This document shows positions 1-10,401 of a stretch of 51,365 nt of DNA, piece by piece; positions within the stretch are counted from its first letter, which is position 1; each line of letters opens with the position of its first letter. The stretch is from Colwellia sp. 39_35_sub15_T18. Its GTDB lineage: Bacteria > Pseudomonadota > Gammaproteobacteria > Enterobacterales > Alteromonadaceae. The stretch is from assembly GCA_002162675.1 (NCBI GenBank), contig MAAE01000060.1:1-51365 (forward strand), written 5' to 3'. Both the position numbers and the translations under genes were made by a program. The notes under the pieces were generated by a model. That model made no database searches. It was not told the DNA's origin and was given only the letters and a program-made list of their open reading frames with translations.

Positions 1-2
1 AC

Positions 3-173
3 CCAATAGAACAAGTTTGGCAATGGTTGCGACAAAATGAACTCTCCAATAGATGTTTTGAAGGTTACGACGACATTGTCAATGAATGCAGTCGCGCTTG
101 GAATGCTTTTATATATGATGCCTCCAGAGTGATAAAACTGTGCTCTAGAGACTGGATAAAAGTGGGAACTTAA
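3..173 (+). mobile_element. IS630-family transposase, C-terminal fragment (cut by window edge)
   Basis: The open frame entering from the left edge reads PIEQVWQWLRQNEL near its start and ends CSRDWIKVGT before a TAA at 171-173. PIEQVW is the motif around the last acidic residue of the DDE triad in IS630/Tc1-type transposases, and the Trp-rich C-terminus with a final SRDWI-like segment fits IS630 members of marine Gammaproteobacteria. Only about 56 codons are visible, so I cannot tell whether the element is intact upstream. No terminal inverted repeat could be confirmed between the stop and the fumarase gene. The family call rests on motif recognition. Confidence 0.78.
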
Positions 174-222
174 TTAATGCAATTGGTATAAATAGCCTTG
201 TCTTCGCAATTAGCGACCTTAA

Positions 223-1743
223 CTACTTGTCTTGCATTTCTTCAATTTTTACTTTCCAAATAGCCGGGCCGGTTACATGAGCAGACTCACCAGAGCTGTC
301 AACAGCAACCGTTACTGGCATATCTTCAACTTCAAACTCATAAATAGCTTCCATACCTAACTCTTCAAAAGCAACAACACGAGCTTTCTTAATAGCTTTA
401 GAAACTAAATACGCTGCGCCGCCGACAGCCATTAAATACACTGATTTGTGCTTTTTAATGTTTTCTACCGTTGCCGCGCCGCGCTCAGATTTACCAATAG
501 AGCCTAAAAGGCCTGTTTTAGAAAGCATTAATTCTGAGAATTTATCCATACGCGTTGCTGTTGTCGGACCCGCAGGACCAACAGCTTCATCACCCACCGC
601 ATCAACAGGACCAACGTAATAAATAAATTTATCAGTAAAATCAACAGGTAGTTCTTCGCCTGCGGCTAGCATGTCTTGAATACGCTTGTGCGCTGCATCA
701 CGACCCGTTAAAATAGTACCACTAAGCAGCACGGTTTCGCCTGTTTTCCATTCGCCAATATCTGCTTTTGTTAGCCCATCAACATTAACGCGGCGAACAT
801 TTTCACCCACTTCCCAAGTAATATCTGGCCATTCTTCTAACTTAGGTGGTGTTAACTCAGCCGGACCTGAACCGTCAAGATGAAAGTGTATATGGCGTGT
901 AGCAGCACAATTGGGGATCATCACGACAGGTTTAGAAGCCGCATGGGTTGGTACAGCATTAATTTTAACATCAACTACGGTCGTTAAACCGCCAAGACCT
1001 TGGGCGCCAATACCAAGGTTGTTAACACGTTCAAAGATCTCTAAACGTAATTCTTCTTCAGCATTTTGTGGACCTCTATCCATTAGATCTTGAATATTAA
1101 CCGGATCCATTAAACTTTCTTTAGCAAGTACACCGGCTTTTTCAGCAGTACCACCGATACCTATGCCCAACATGCCTGGTGGACACCAACCTGCTCCCAT
1201 CGTGGGTAAGGTTTTCACTACCCAATCAGCAATAGAGTCTGACGGGTTTAACATTGCCATTTTAGTTTTATTTTCACTACCGCCGCCTTTAGCCGCGATC
1301 ATTACTTCAATTTCATCACCTTCAACAAGATCGATATGTACAACCGATGGCGTATTATCTTTGGTGTTTTTACGTGCGCCGGTTGGGTCAGCAACAATAG
1401 AAGCTCGCAAAGGGTTATCAGGGTTTAAGTAAGCACGACGAGTACCTTCATCAACCATTTGTTGTACGGTCATATCCGTTTTATCCCACTTAACCGCCAT
1501 ACCCACTTTGACAAAACAGGTCACTATGCCCGTATCTTGACAAATAGGACGCTTACCTGTGGCCGACATGCGTGAATTAATAAGAATTTGTGCAATAGCA
1601 TCCTTCGCGGCGGTATTTTGCTCTTTATGATAAGCCTTCTCTAACGCCTGAATAAAATCCAGTGGATGATAATAAGAAATGTATTGTAATGCATCTTCAA
1701 TACTGTCAATTAAGTGTTGTTGTTTGATTATTTTATCGGACAT
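223..1743 (-). CDS. fumA: Fumarate hydratase, class I (iron-sulfur)
   Basis: This 506-residue protein should interconvert fumarate and malate in the TCA cycle in the cytoplasm. The class I, oxygen-sensitive [4Fe-4S] type is recognised from KRPICQDTGIV near residue 68, GAGWCPPG near 187 and IPNCAATRHIHFHLDGSG near 279. Those three cysteines have the spacing expected of cluster ligands in E. coli FumA/FumB. The C-terminal swivelling domain (GPTTATRMDKF, then SKTGLLGSIGKSERG) is complete. The ATG is preceded by GAGAG about six bases upstream. It is transcribed divergently from pabB. The E. coli FumA and FumB isozymes cannot be told apart here, so the symbol only marks the class. Confidence 0.93.
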   Translation of the reverse strand: MSDKIIKQQHLIDSIEDALQYISYYHPLDFIQALEKAYHKEQNTAAKDAIAQILINSRMSATGKRPICQDTGIVTCFVKVGMAVKWDKTDMTVQQMVDEGTRRAYLNPDNPLRASIVADPTGARKNTKDNTPSVVHIDLVEGDEIEVMIAAKGGGSENKTKMAMLNPSDSIADWVVKTLPTMGAGWCPPGMLGIGIGGTAEKAGVLAKESLMDPVNIQDLMDRGPQNAEEELRLEIFERVNNLGIGAQGLGGLTTVVDVKINAVPTHAASKPVVMIPNCAATRHIHFHLDGSGPAELTPPKLEEWPDITWEVGENVRRVNVDGLTKADIGEWKTGETVLLSGTILTGRDAAHKRIQDMLAAGEELPVDFTDKFIYYVGPVDAVGDEAVGPAGPTTATRMDKFSELMLSKTGLLGSIGKSERGAATVENIKKHKSVYLMAVGGAAYLVSKAIKKARVVAFEELGMEAIYEFEVEDMPVTVAVDSSGESAHVTGPAIWKVKIEEMQDK

Positions 1744-1851
1744 GTTGCTCTCAGCTTTCGTTAAAAGTGTGTATAATCTCTTTCTATTATAATACCTTTC
1801 TATTGAAACTACCGCTAGTAGCCAATAGTCAAAATTCAGAGAATCAACACC
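1744..1851. promoter_or_regulatory. Divergent promoter region between fumarase and pabB
   Basis: This 108-bp AT-rich spacer must carry the start signals of both the minus-strand fumarase and the plus-strand pabB operon. TATAAT-like boxes occur at 1772-1777 and 1788-1793 on the plus strand and at 1786-1791 on the minus strand. TTGAAA at 1803-1808 could be a -35 box for pabB. None has a strong partner at ideal spacing, so exact promoters are unresolved. Confidence 0.35.
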
Positions 1852-3309
1852 TTGCCCTCATCATTCCCACTCACCTTGTCAGTAAAGCCTTTAACGTTGG
1901 CAGATGATGTTTCAACGCTAGCTTTATTTACCCCCTTAGCTAATATGCCATGGGCAATGTGGCTAGATTCAGGGCAAAGTGACCATGTTGATGCTTGCTT
2001 TGATATTTTAGTGTGGCAACCTGAAGTAACGTTATGTACTCATGGTAAAAAAACTTATATACACCATATTAAATCCAATGAAACACAGGTAAGTGAAGAA
2101 GAGCCTCTGTCTTTACTCGAAAATGTCCAAAAACAAGTTTTAACAACATTAGTCCCCTCAAATTTAACGCCAGCAAAGCAAAGCTTACCTTTTTTAGGTG
2201 GAGCATTAGGCTATTTTTCCTATGACTTGGGGCGGCGTTTTGAAAAACTTCCCGTACAAGCAAAACAAGATATTGCTGTGCCAGAAATGGCAGTAGGTAT
2301 TTATAGCCAAGCAGTCGTTTTTGATCATAAAACCCAACAATTTTTTTTAATTTGTCCAGCCCAGAAACGTTCGGAGCTTGAGTGTTTTTTGCAGAATATG
2401 CTCACATTAAACAGCGCGAATACTGCCATTGAAAATAAGCCGCCTACCGATTTTGCCTTAACATCAAGCTGGCAAAGTAATATGGACAAAGCCAGCTATA
2501 TAGAAAAGTTTCAGCGAGTCCAGAAGTATTTATCAACGGGTGATTGTTATCAAATCAACTTGGCTCAGCGCTTTAGTGCGGATTATCAAGGAGATGAATT
2601 TCAGGCATATTGCGCACTTCGCAAAGAGAACAAAGCCCCCTTCTCTGCTTTTATTCGCCTTGAGGGTGCTGCCATATTAAGTGTCTCACCCGAGCGATTT
2701 TTACAATTATCACAAGGCAAAGTACAAAGTAAGCCCATTAAAGGCACTATGCCAAGAAGTCAGGATAAAGCACAAGATAAGCAAAACGCGGCCACCCTTA
2801 AAAACTCAAACAAAGATCGTGCTGAAAATGTCATGATTGTTGACTTACTTCGAAACGACCTTGCCAAAGTATGTAAACCTAATTCAGTTGTTGTGCCGAA
2901 ACTATTTGATATTGAAAGCTTTCCTGCGGTGCATCATTTGGTGAGTACCGTAGAGGGGCAATTAGCTAATAAATATAATGCTAACGACTTGCTGCGTGGT
3001 GCCTTTCCTGGGGGCTCAATTACTGGTGCTCCTAAGATTCGTGCCATGGAAATTATAGAGCAACTTGAACCCCACAGGCGCAGTGTTTATTGTGGCAGTA
3101 TCGGTTATATATCTAGCTGTGGCGCTATGGATACGAGTATTACTATTCGTACCCTAATAGGAGAGCAAGCCTCAAATAAAATTTACTGTTGGGCTGGCGG
3201 CGGCTTAGTGGCCGATTCAACCGCGAACAGTGAATACCAAGAAACGTTTGATAAAGTGCAGCGTATTTTACCCGTGCTAAGTAAGTTTACTCAAAATGCT
3301 AGCGAGTAA
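1852..3309 (+). CDS. pabB: Aminodeoxychorismate synthase component I
   Basis: PabB turns chorismate into 4-amino-4-deoxychorismate for folate synthesis, using ammonia from a separate PabA glutaminase that is not encoded here. The 485-residue protein has an N-terminal anthranilate-synthase-I-like domain (SLPFLGGALGYFSYDLGR) and a chorismate-binding domain (QINLAQRFSA, SVSPERFL, GGSITGAPKIRAMEII). Lys297 in PIKGTMPRS corresponds to the catalytic lysine that distinguishes PabB from anthranilate and isochorismate synthases. The proposed start is TTG: no ATG lies upstream of the conserved LANMPWAMW segment, and a stop codon sits at 1819. It is followed three bases later by the Nudix gene, so the two are probably cotranscribed. 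Confidence 0.92.
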   Translation: MPSSFPLTLSVKPLTLADDVSTLALFTPLANMPWAMWLDSGQSDHVDACFDILVWQPEVTLCTHGKKTYIHHIKSNETQVSEEEPLSLLENVQKQVLTTLVPSNLTPAKQSLPFLGGALGYFSYDLGRRFEKLPVQAKQDIAVPEMAVGIYSQAVVFDHKTQQFFLICPAQKRSELECFLQNMLTLNSANTAIENKPPTDFALTSSWQSNMDKASYIEKFQRVQKYLSTGDCYQINLAQRFSADYQGDEFQAYCALRKENKAPFSAFIRLEGAAILSVSPERFLQLSQGKVQSKPIKGTMPRSQDKAQDKQNAATLKNSNKDRAENVMIVDLLRNDLAKVCKPNSVVVPKLFDIESFPAVHHLVSTVEGQLANKYNANDLLRGAFPGGSITGAPKIRAMEIIEQLEPHRRSVYCGSIGYISSCGAMDTSITIRTLIGEQASNKIYCWAGGGLVADSTANSEYQETFDKVQRILPVLSKFTQNASE

Positions 3310-3312
3310 CAG

Positions 3313-3891
3313 ATGAACAAGGACGAATTTTTATACCGCTTTCATTTAAAACAGTTGGCACCGTCAAGCCATAATTATCAGCACCCTTCTCCCCTTAAAT
3401 CGGCTGCGGTACTAATTGCTTTAATAGATGACCCTGAAGATGACTTAGGTTTACATGTACTATTAACCAAACGTTCTAGCCACCTAAAGCATCACCCTTC
3501 GCAGGTAAGCTTTCCTGGCGGCAAAGCTGAGCCTGAAGATGACAACCTTATTGCCACGGCATTAAGAGAAGCTTATGAGGAAATAGGCTTAGCCCCCGAG
3601 TCAGTCTCAGTTTTAGGGCAACTTCCTAATTATGAAATAATGAGTGGTTATCAAGTTACCCCCGTTGTGGCAATAATTGATGCCCAGCAAAGCTATCAAC
3701 GAGATGACAATGAAGTTGCAGAAATATTTCAAGTGCCATTACAGCATTTTCTGCAAGAAGATAATCACCTCTGCATTAAGGCAGTTCGACATGGCCGCCA
3801 CCACAACATCCATTTTTTTCCTTATAAGCACTATAATATCTGGGGTGCAACCGCGGCTATGCTGAAAGATTTAATCGAGCATATAAAGTGA
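3313..3891 (+). CDS. nudL: Nudix hydrolase, CoA pyrophosphatase family
   Basis: This 192-residue Nudix protein resembles E. coli NudL (YeaB), a family thought to cleave CoA and its derivatives. LLTKRSSHLKHHPSQVSFPG, leading into the Nudix box, is the family's upstream signature, and the box itself ends REAYEEIGL with its Mg-binding glutamates intact. The start lies three bases after the pabB stop, and sdaA follows. The order pabB-nudL-sdaA is the same as in E. coli, which supports the orthology. The exact substrate cannot be read from sequence. Confidence 0.88.
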   Translation: MNKDEFLYRFHLKQLAPSSHNYQHPSPLKSAAVLIALIDDPEDDLGLHVLLTKRSSHLKHHPSQVSFPGGKAEPEDDNLIATALREAYEEIGLAPESVSVLGQLPNYEIMSGYQVTPVVAIIDAQQSYQRDDNEVAEIFQVPLQHFLQEDNHLCIKAVRHGRHHNIHFFPYKHYNIWGATAAMLKDLIEHIK

Positions 3892-3915
3892 TTTTCTGTG
3901 AATTTTTATCACTTT
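3885..3915 (+). terminator. Weak stem-loop after nudL
   Basis: AAAGTGAT at 3885-3892, overlapping the nudL stop codon, pairs with ATCACTTT at 3908-3915 around a 15-base loop. There is no run of T after it, so it may be only a partial terminator. The rest of the 167-bp spacer before sdaA holds another ATCACTTT-like copy and probably a promoter. Confidence 0.35.
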
Positions 3916-4058
3916 GCGCTAATTAATCAACAAACTTTCGATAATTCATCGACAAGGCACACTAATATTTGTTTTTAATATTGATCACTTTCAGCTATCA
4001 TTACCCATATTAATGTCAGCACAACCCGTGTTAGGTAAAATTTTATTCGGAAATAATT

Positions 4059-5435
4059 ATGATTAGTGTATTTGATATGTTTTCAATTGGTATCGGCCCT
4101 TCTAGTTCTCATACCGTTGGCCCAATGAAAGCCGCTAAGTTATTTGTAGATGAATTACAAAAGCAAAAGCAACTATTAACGATTGACCGAGTAAAGTGTC
4201 AGTTGTTTGGCTCTTTAGGACAAACAGGTATAGGACATGGCACAGGAAAAGCAGTCATTTTAGGCTTGTCGGGTAAAAAACCTGAAACGATAGCTGTTGA
4301 TGCTATTGAGCCAATTTTAGCGGATGTGGTGGCCAGTCAAAAAATTCAACTTGCCGGTCAACACAGTGTCGATTTCCCTAAAGACGACGCGATTATATAT
4401 CACCATAGAAAAACCTTGCCTGCTCACGCAAATGCCATGACTCTTTACGCCTATCACGGCGATTGCATTGTTTTAGAGCAAACCTATTACTCTATTGGCG
4501 GTGGTTTTATTGTTCAAGATTGCGACTTTGAAAAAGAGAAAGACAAAGCCTTATCTTTGCATGCAAATATCGATAAACCTCATAAATTCAGTAATGCCAC
4601 AGAATTACTAGCACTGGCACAAGAAAGTGGTTTAAGCATTAGTACCATGATGATGAATAATGAAAAGTGTTTAAATAATGAAGTAAATATTCGCGCTCAG
4701 CTGATTAATATATGGCAAGCCATGCGTAGTAGCGTTGAACGCGGTATGAAAACTGAAGGTATTTTACCCGGTGGCTTGAAAGTCAACCGCCGTGCACCCG
4801 CGTTGCATCGTACATTAAAAGTAGAAAAATCTAATGATCCGTTAATAGCCATGGATTGGGTTAATTTATTTGCTTTAGCCGTCAATGAAGAAAATGCCGC
4901 AGGCAGTCGAGTCGTTACGGCTCCTACTAATGGTGCAGCAGGCATTATTCCCGCGGTATTATCTTATTACGATAAGTTTGTACAACCAGTCACTGACGAT
5001 GACTGCATACGTTATTTACTTACCGCGGCTGCTATTGGTATTTTATATAAAACCAACGCCTCTATATCGGGGGCAGAAGTTGGCTGCCAAGGTGAGGTAG
5101 GGGTAGCTTGTTCAATGGCTGCTGGCGCATTAACAGAAATTATGGGGGGTACGCCAATGCAAGTGGAAAATGCTGCCGAAATAGGTATGGAACACAACTT
5201 AGGTTTAACTTGCGACCCTGTTGGCGGTTTAGTGCAAGTGCCTTGTATTGAACGAAATGCTATGGGCTCAGTCAAAGCGATTAACGCCTCAAGATTAGCA
5301 CTGCGTGGCACAGGCACTCAAAAGGTTTCTTTAGATAAGGTGATCAAAACTATGTGGGACACAGGTAATGACATGAAAACTAAGTATAAAGAAACGTCAC
5401 GTGGCGGCTTAGCCGTTAACATTATTGAATGTTGA
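4059..5435 (+). CDS. sdaA: L-serine ammonia-lyase (L-serine dehydratase), single-chain iron-sulfur type
   Basis: SdaA deaminates L-serine to pyruvate and ammonia. The 458-residue protein starts [22 protein letters not shown], the family's N-terminal beta-domain signature. Its C-terminal catalytic domain contains [15 protein letters not shown] and QVPCIERN. By position these supply Cys343, Cys385 and Cys396, the three [4Fe-4S] ligands known from this enzyme family. Length is normal for the one-polypeptide form. A GGAA sequence eight bases before the ATG can serve as ribosome binding site. It follows pabB-nudL with a 167-bp gap, so it may have its own promoter. It is convergent with cysB. Confidence 0.95.
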   Translation: MISVFDMFSIGIGPSSSHTVGPMKAAKLFVDELQKQKQLLTIDRVKCQLFGSLGQTGIGHGTGKAVILGLSGKKPETIAVDAIEPILADVVASQKIQLAGQHSVDFPKDDAIIYHHRKTLPAHANAMTLYAYHGDCIVLEQTYYSIGGGFIVQDCDFEKEKDKALSLHANIDKPHKFSNATELLALAQESGLSISTMMMNNEKCLNNEVNIRAQLINIWQAMRSSVERGMKTEGILPGGLKVNRRAPALHRTLKVEKSNDPLIAMDWVNLFALAVNEENAAGSRVVTAPTNGAAGIIPAVLSYYDKFVQPVTDDDCIRYLLTAAAIGILYKTNASISGAEVGCQGEVGVACSMAAGALTEIMGGTPMQVENAAEIGMEHNLGLTCDPVGGLVQVPCIERNAMGSVKAINASRLALRGTGTQKVSLDKVIKTMWDTGNDMKTKYKETSRGGLAVNIIEC

Positions 5436-5441
5436 TCATTA

Positions 5442-5471
5442 GTTACGAGTAGCAAGTTTTTTACTCATAAC
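5442..5471. terminator. Stem-loop between convergent sdaA and cysB
   Basis: GTTACGAGTA at 5442-5451 pairs with TACTCATAAC at 5462-5471 with one wobble, around a T-rich 10-base loop. It fills the 42-bp gap between the two convergent genes and may stop transcription from both sides. The GTTACGAGTA word resembles another repeat downstream of topA. Confidence 0.5.
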
Positions 5472-5477
5472 CTTGCG

Positions 5478-6866
<1,389 letters not shown>

Positions 6867-7634
6867 ATGATCGCTATAATCGTAGGCCTAATCATCGCCT
6901 TAATCCTTTTTGTTGTTGTTGTTAGCGCTGTTCAACAACACAAAGAAAAACAACAAGCAGAAAAACGCGTTAAGGTGGCTAAGCAAAAAGCTATAATTGA
7001 TGAAAGCGAAGAACTCATTCTTAATTTATCTAACTTACCTTCAAGCCCTAATTTAGTTAAAATTTTAAACCGCAGAAGCTTAAATGCTGCAAAAGTAATG
7101 CAGGACTTAATCCCTGAGATGAAAGGGATTAAAAGTCGAGTACAAGAATTAACGTCACGACTTGAAGCAGCAGAAGATTTAGCAACCAACAATGCTGGCG
7201 ATGATAACTTTATGCTGCCAGATAATGACCAGCAAATATTAACCATTTTGCAGTGCATTAAAAAATTACGCGCGACAATCAAATCAGAGCAAAGCAAAGG
7301 CATTTTAGATGCGCAATCCTTTACAAAAGAAGATCAACGCCTTGATGCCATGCAACTAAAAATTAATATCGAAAGTTTAGTTAAAAGAGGAACACAAGCA
7401 GAAAACAAAGAAATGCTTGGTTCAGCTCGACAATATCTTGAAAAAGCGTTACAAACTTTAGCCAATCACCCATTGAAAACGGAATACGTGAAGACTAAGC
7501 AGTCTGAGATATCACAGCAACTAAATGATATAACTGAATCTTTGAAAAGTACCAATGCACAAGATGCTGCGAAGAAAGCCAAAAACGAAGAAAATGAGTT
7601 AGATGTACTATTTCAACCTAAGAAAAAGTGGTAA
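6867..7634 (+). CDS. Membrane-anchored coiled-coil protein of unknown function
   Basis: I do not recognise a named family. The 255-residue protein starts with one strongly hydrophobic helix (about residues 2-22), followed by a basic linker and long charged helices rich in Lys, Glu, Gln and Ala that look like coiled coil. With so short an N-terminus before the helix, a single-pass anchor with the bulk in the cytoplasm is likely. The C-terminus ends ELDVLFQPKKKW, a compact motif that could be conserved. It is divergent from cysB and closed by a good terminator, so it is probably monocistronic. Composition looks like its neighbours. Confidence 0.75.
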   Translation: MIAIIVGLIIALILFVVVVSAVQQHKEKQQAEKRVKVAKQKAIIDESEELILNLSNLPSSPNLVKILNRRSLNAAKVMQDLIPEMKGIKSRVQELTSRLEAAEDLATNNAGDDNFMLPDNDQQILTILQCIKKLRATIKSEQSKGILDAQSFTKEDQRLDAMQLKINIESLVKRGTQAENKEMLGSARQYLEKALQTLANHPLKTEYVKTKQSEISQQLNDITESLKSTNAQDAAKKAKNEENELDVLFQPKKKW

Positions 7635-7656
7635 ACAACTCACGCCTACTACTGTC

Positions 7657-7680
7657 AAGCCAGCATTTGCTGGCTTTTTT
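7657..7680 (+). terminator. Rho-independent terminator of the coiled-coil protein gene
   Basis: AAGCCAGC (7657-7664) and GCTGGCTT (7669-7676) form a perfect eight-pair stem with an ATTT loop, followed by a run of T. It lies about 25 bases after the gene's stop codon. Confidence 0.88.
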
Positions 7681-7711
7681 AATACTATCTACAGCCTATC
7701 AACCGCTAAGT

Positions 7712-8083
7712 ATGCTAAATAAAACCAATACCATTACACTACCTTCATTTTTGCGTAAAGCGATGAAAGCCTATGCATTAAAAACGCTAATAAGGCAACA
7801 AGGCTGTGAACTACAGCGTATTGGTCGTTCTAGAAATTGGCAACTTAAGGCTAATTTTGAACAAATACAAACTCTTGTTCAGCTAATTGAAGACTCAAAT
7901 GAGGTCAGTTGGCAATGGCTAGCCAAGCTACTTAGAAAAGAATACCAACACTTAAGTCATGATGAACTAGTAAGTATTGCCAAGAGACTTGAAGAAATAA
8001 CAGTGAGTGCATTAATAGCCAAAACTGACTGCACCATTGTACAGGCTAGAAAGGCGATTGATGCATTAGAGGAGTTTGATTAA
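7712..8083 (+). CDS. RRF_GI-like small protein, function unknown
   Basis: The 123-residue product resembles a small gammaproteobacterial family catalogued as 'ribosome recycling factor RRF_GI'. The recognised features are the N-terminal ITLPSFLRK segment, the GCELQRIGRSRNWQL block, and a C-terminal helix-turn-helix-like LIAKTDCTIVQARKAIDALE. The family name implies no shown role in ribosome recycling. I place the start at the ATG at 7712. The same frame can be opened from 7628, but that would translate through the terminator of the preceding gene and add an unrelated hydrophobic leader. The ribosome binding site is weak. Confidence 0.72.
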   Translation: MLNKTNTITLPSFLRKAMKAYALKTLIRQQGCELQRIGRSRNWQLKANFEQIQTLVQLIEDSNEVSWQWLAKLLRKEYQHLSHDELVSIAKRLEEITVSALIAKTDCTIVQARKAIDALEEFD

Positions 8084-8351
8084 CAGCTTATGAGCAAGTA
8101 ATAATTGGTTCATTTTACCAGCCAGACTACACTTAAAATATAAGAAAAAACTTCTAAAGCCTAATTGCTTGGGGTGAAAAAAATTAACTAATATTTTGGC
8201 TATGTACCCGTTAATTGTTGTTATGGATGTTATCCATTGATTTAAGTGCCTTTTGTAGGAGAGAGTTTATCCTCGAGAACTTCGCGGTTGAAACAGCTCC
8301 TACAAGTTAAATCATATCAACAACAGTTAAGTACAACATAGCCAATATTTT
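8084..8351. repeat. Foldback element with long imperfect inverted arms (about 8189-8350)
   Basis: The left arm begins AATATTTTGGCTATGT near 8190 and continues through TTAATTGTTGTT and GATTTAA to TTGTAGGAG near 8243. The right arm is the approximate reverse complement: CTCCTACAA, then TTAAATC, AACAACAG, and ACATAGCCAATATT ending near 8349. The two arms enclose a centre with CTCGAGAACTTCGCGG. The whole could fold into one long hairpin between the small plus-strand gene and the convergent kinase gene. The inner TGTAGGAG/CTCCTACA part is shared with other repeats in this window. Confidence 0.65.
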
Positions 8352-9653
8352 TTATGTAAATCGACGAAAATCAATCATCACTTTTCGTCCACCTGGGATA
8401 TCAATATTCTGATATTGCCAAGTCATTTTATCAACAATACGATCAACCAAATGCAGTCCTAAACCATAACCATAATCGGTACCAGTATGATCAATATCAT
8501 TCTCAGTATGATTAATATTTTCAATGATAATTTCAGACTCTATCAGGGTAATAAAAATATCTCCTGTGGCAGTATATTGAAAGGCATTGCGGATCAAGTT
8601 ATTTAACGTTAGTCGGCAAGCCGTTTTAGCTATATTAATTGAGCTGTCACTAAGTGCCAAATTAACTTTCGTTAACTTACCTTGTAACAAATATTGATTA
8701 TCTTCAACGATGTTCCGCACCATTTCAGCGATATTTACTGCATTTTGCTCGTAGATACGTTCATCTTCACGAGTTAACCATAATAAGGTTTCAATCATAT
8801 ATTGCATATTAACGTTAGCGCGTTTAATACGATTAATCGAGGTAGTCGCTTTTGAGTCAGCTAACAGTCGCTCTAATAATTCAATATTACTTTTGATCAC
8901 CGCTATTGGAGTACGTAATTCATGGCTAGCATGACGTAAAAAATCGTGCTCCTTTTTGACCATGTCACTAATACGTTCAAATGCCGATTGCTGCTGTTGA
9001 GCAATTAAGTTAACTTCCTTAAAACCAAAATCAATAACGGGTCTATCAATGTCATCAAGGGTGAGTGAGTCAGTCCATGCACCTAATTGCTGCATAGGTT
9101 TGGTGATTTTTCGTAAAATAAAATGCATGCTGCCAAGCATCAACAATAAAAAAAACAAAGCTAATGGCCAAGTTAACACCAGCATATTATTTACTCTTAA
9201 CAGTATTTGCTCGCCATCTGTTGCCAAATAAACACTACGCAATAGATAATACGTTTTACCATCAGTTAACGGGTAAGCTACAATAAACAGCACTTTTTCT
9301 GGCAATAAATAGGAATAATCGAGATTAAATATTTTGACATTATTCATTTTCTCTTGGCTAATAACCTTAAAGTCAGGAAAGTTTTCTTTAAACTCATCTG
9401 GCAGAGCCTGCCAGTCTATATAGCCCTGAGAAAGTTGAAAGTTAGCTAATGGCGTTGACGATTTTTTTTGATCGTTCTTTTGGTAGTTATCGGCATAATT
9501 AACAATCTCACTACGCATATTAATAAGCGTTGCCTCATCCAAGCCGCGCATAAAAAAATACCAGAGTAAAATGCTATACGACAATAAAATTACGATAGTA
9601 AAAATAATGTGTATTTTAAAAATATAGCGATTAAAAGTGTGATTTTTTGCCAT
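8352..9653 (-). CDS. Sensor histidine kinase of the RND efflux operon
   Basis: This 433-residue inner-membrane kinase pairs with the response regulator 27 bp upstream. It has a first membrane helix at about residues 13-35, a periplasmic sensor region, a second helix at about 158-178, and a HAMP-like linker. The dimerisation and phosphoacceptor helix is HDFLRHASHELRTP, with His244 as the predicted phosphorylation site. The N box (NNLIRNAFQYT) and the final glycine-rich box (YGYGLGLHLVDRIVDK) are clear. The usual DxGxG box between them is not: that stretch reads IIIENINHTENDIDHTG. It is the last gene of the efflux unit and ends at the edge of a foldback repeat. Confidence 0.88.
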   Translation of the reverse strand: MAKNHTFNRYIFKIHIIFTIVILLSYSILLWYFFMRGLDEATLINMRSEIVNYADNYQKNDQKKSSTPLANFQLSQGYIDWQALPDEFKENFPDFKVISQEKMNNVKIFNLDYSYLLPEKVLFIVAYPLTDGKTYYLLRSVYLATDGEQILLRVNNMLVLTWPLALFFLLLMLGSMHFILRKITKPMQQLGAWTDSLTLDDIDRPVIDFGFKEVNLIAQQQQSAFERISDMVKKEHDFLRHASHELRTPIAVIKSNIELLERLLADSKATTSINRIKRANVNMQYMIETLLWLTREDERIYEQNAVNIAEMVRNIVEDNQYLLQGKLTKVNLALSDSSINIAKTACRLTLNNLIRNAFQYTATGDIFITLIESEIIIENINHTENDIDHTGTDYGYGLGLHLVDRIVDKMTWQYQNIDIPGGRKVMIDFRRFT

Positions 9654-9680
9654 TTTGTTATGCTTATTTTTGTAAGTAAT

Positions 9681-10361
9681 TTAACCGTCTATTTTCTTGC
9701 GCAACACCACGCCTTGACCAACGATGGTATGCATTAATTTAGTTTCTCCTGCCGCATCAATTTGTTGTCTTAATTTAAATAAATGCACCTTAAGGCTATT
9801 GCTGTCCGGAGACTCGTCGCCCCACACTGCCTGCAATAACTGCCTACGGCTAACTACTTGCGGTGATTTACGCATTAAAGTTTCTAATAAAATCCACCCT
9901 GTCGGTGACAACAGCACATCACGTTGAGCTCGTTTCGCGGCTTTTTCACTAAAATTAACCTTGAGTTCATCCACATTTAATAGCATTGACTGGCCGCTGC
10001 GACGCTTTGACAGTACCTGTATGCGCGCGACTAGTTCAAGCATTTCAAAGGGTTTTACCATATAATCATCAGAGCCTGCATGAAAGCCCGCCAATTTATC
10101 TTCAAGAGTATCGCGGGCAGTTAACATTAAAATAGCTGTTTCAACCCCTTGCTCTCTTAAAGTTTTACAGACGGTTAAGCCGTCCATACGCGGCATATTG
10201 ACATCAAGCAATATCACATCATATTGATTTTCATAAATTAATTGTAAGCATGCCGCACCATTGGCAGCGTGATCACAAATAATATCTTCTAATTGTAAAT
10301 AATCAATAATGGTAGTCGCTAAATCAATATCATCTTCAACTAGCAAAACAAGGGATTTCAT
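9681..10361 (-). CDS. Response regulator, OmpR/PhoB family
   Basis: The receiver domain (about residues 1-120) carries the acidic pair in VEDDIDL, phosphoacceptor Asp53 in LLDVNMPRMDGL, a conserved TA in LMLTARD and Lys in YMVKPF. The C-terminal domain is a winged helix (SPTGWILLETLMRKSPQVVS, then HLFKLRQQID). It most likely controls the pump genes in front of it in response to the kinase behind it. I choose the ATG at 10361, giving 226 residues, because GAGAG lies about seven bases before it. A TTG four codons upstream, at 10373, would overlap that ribosome binding site. Confidence 0.92.
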   Translation of the reverse strand: MKSLVLLVEDDIDLATTIIDYLQLEDIICDHAANGAACLQLIYENQYDVILLDVNMPRMDGLTVCKTLREQGVETAILMLTARDTLEDKLAGFHAGSDDYMVKPFEMLELVARIQVLSKRRSGQSMLLNVDELKVNFSEKAAKRAQRDVLLSPTGWILLETLMRKSPQVVSRRQLLQAVWGDESPDSNSLKVHLFKLRQQIDAAGETKLMHTIVGQGVVLRKKIDG

Positions 10362-10401
10362 CTTTACTCTCAAATTTTAATCTATGGTAGCTTGAGCAAG
10401 G

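Noticed and set aside
7628..7711. N-terminal extension of the RRF_GI-like gene
   Set aside because: It would run through a strong terminator hairpin and add unrelated hydrophobic residues; the ATG at 7712 fits the family start.
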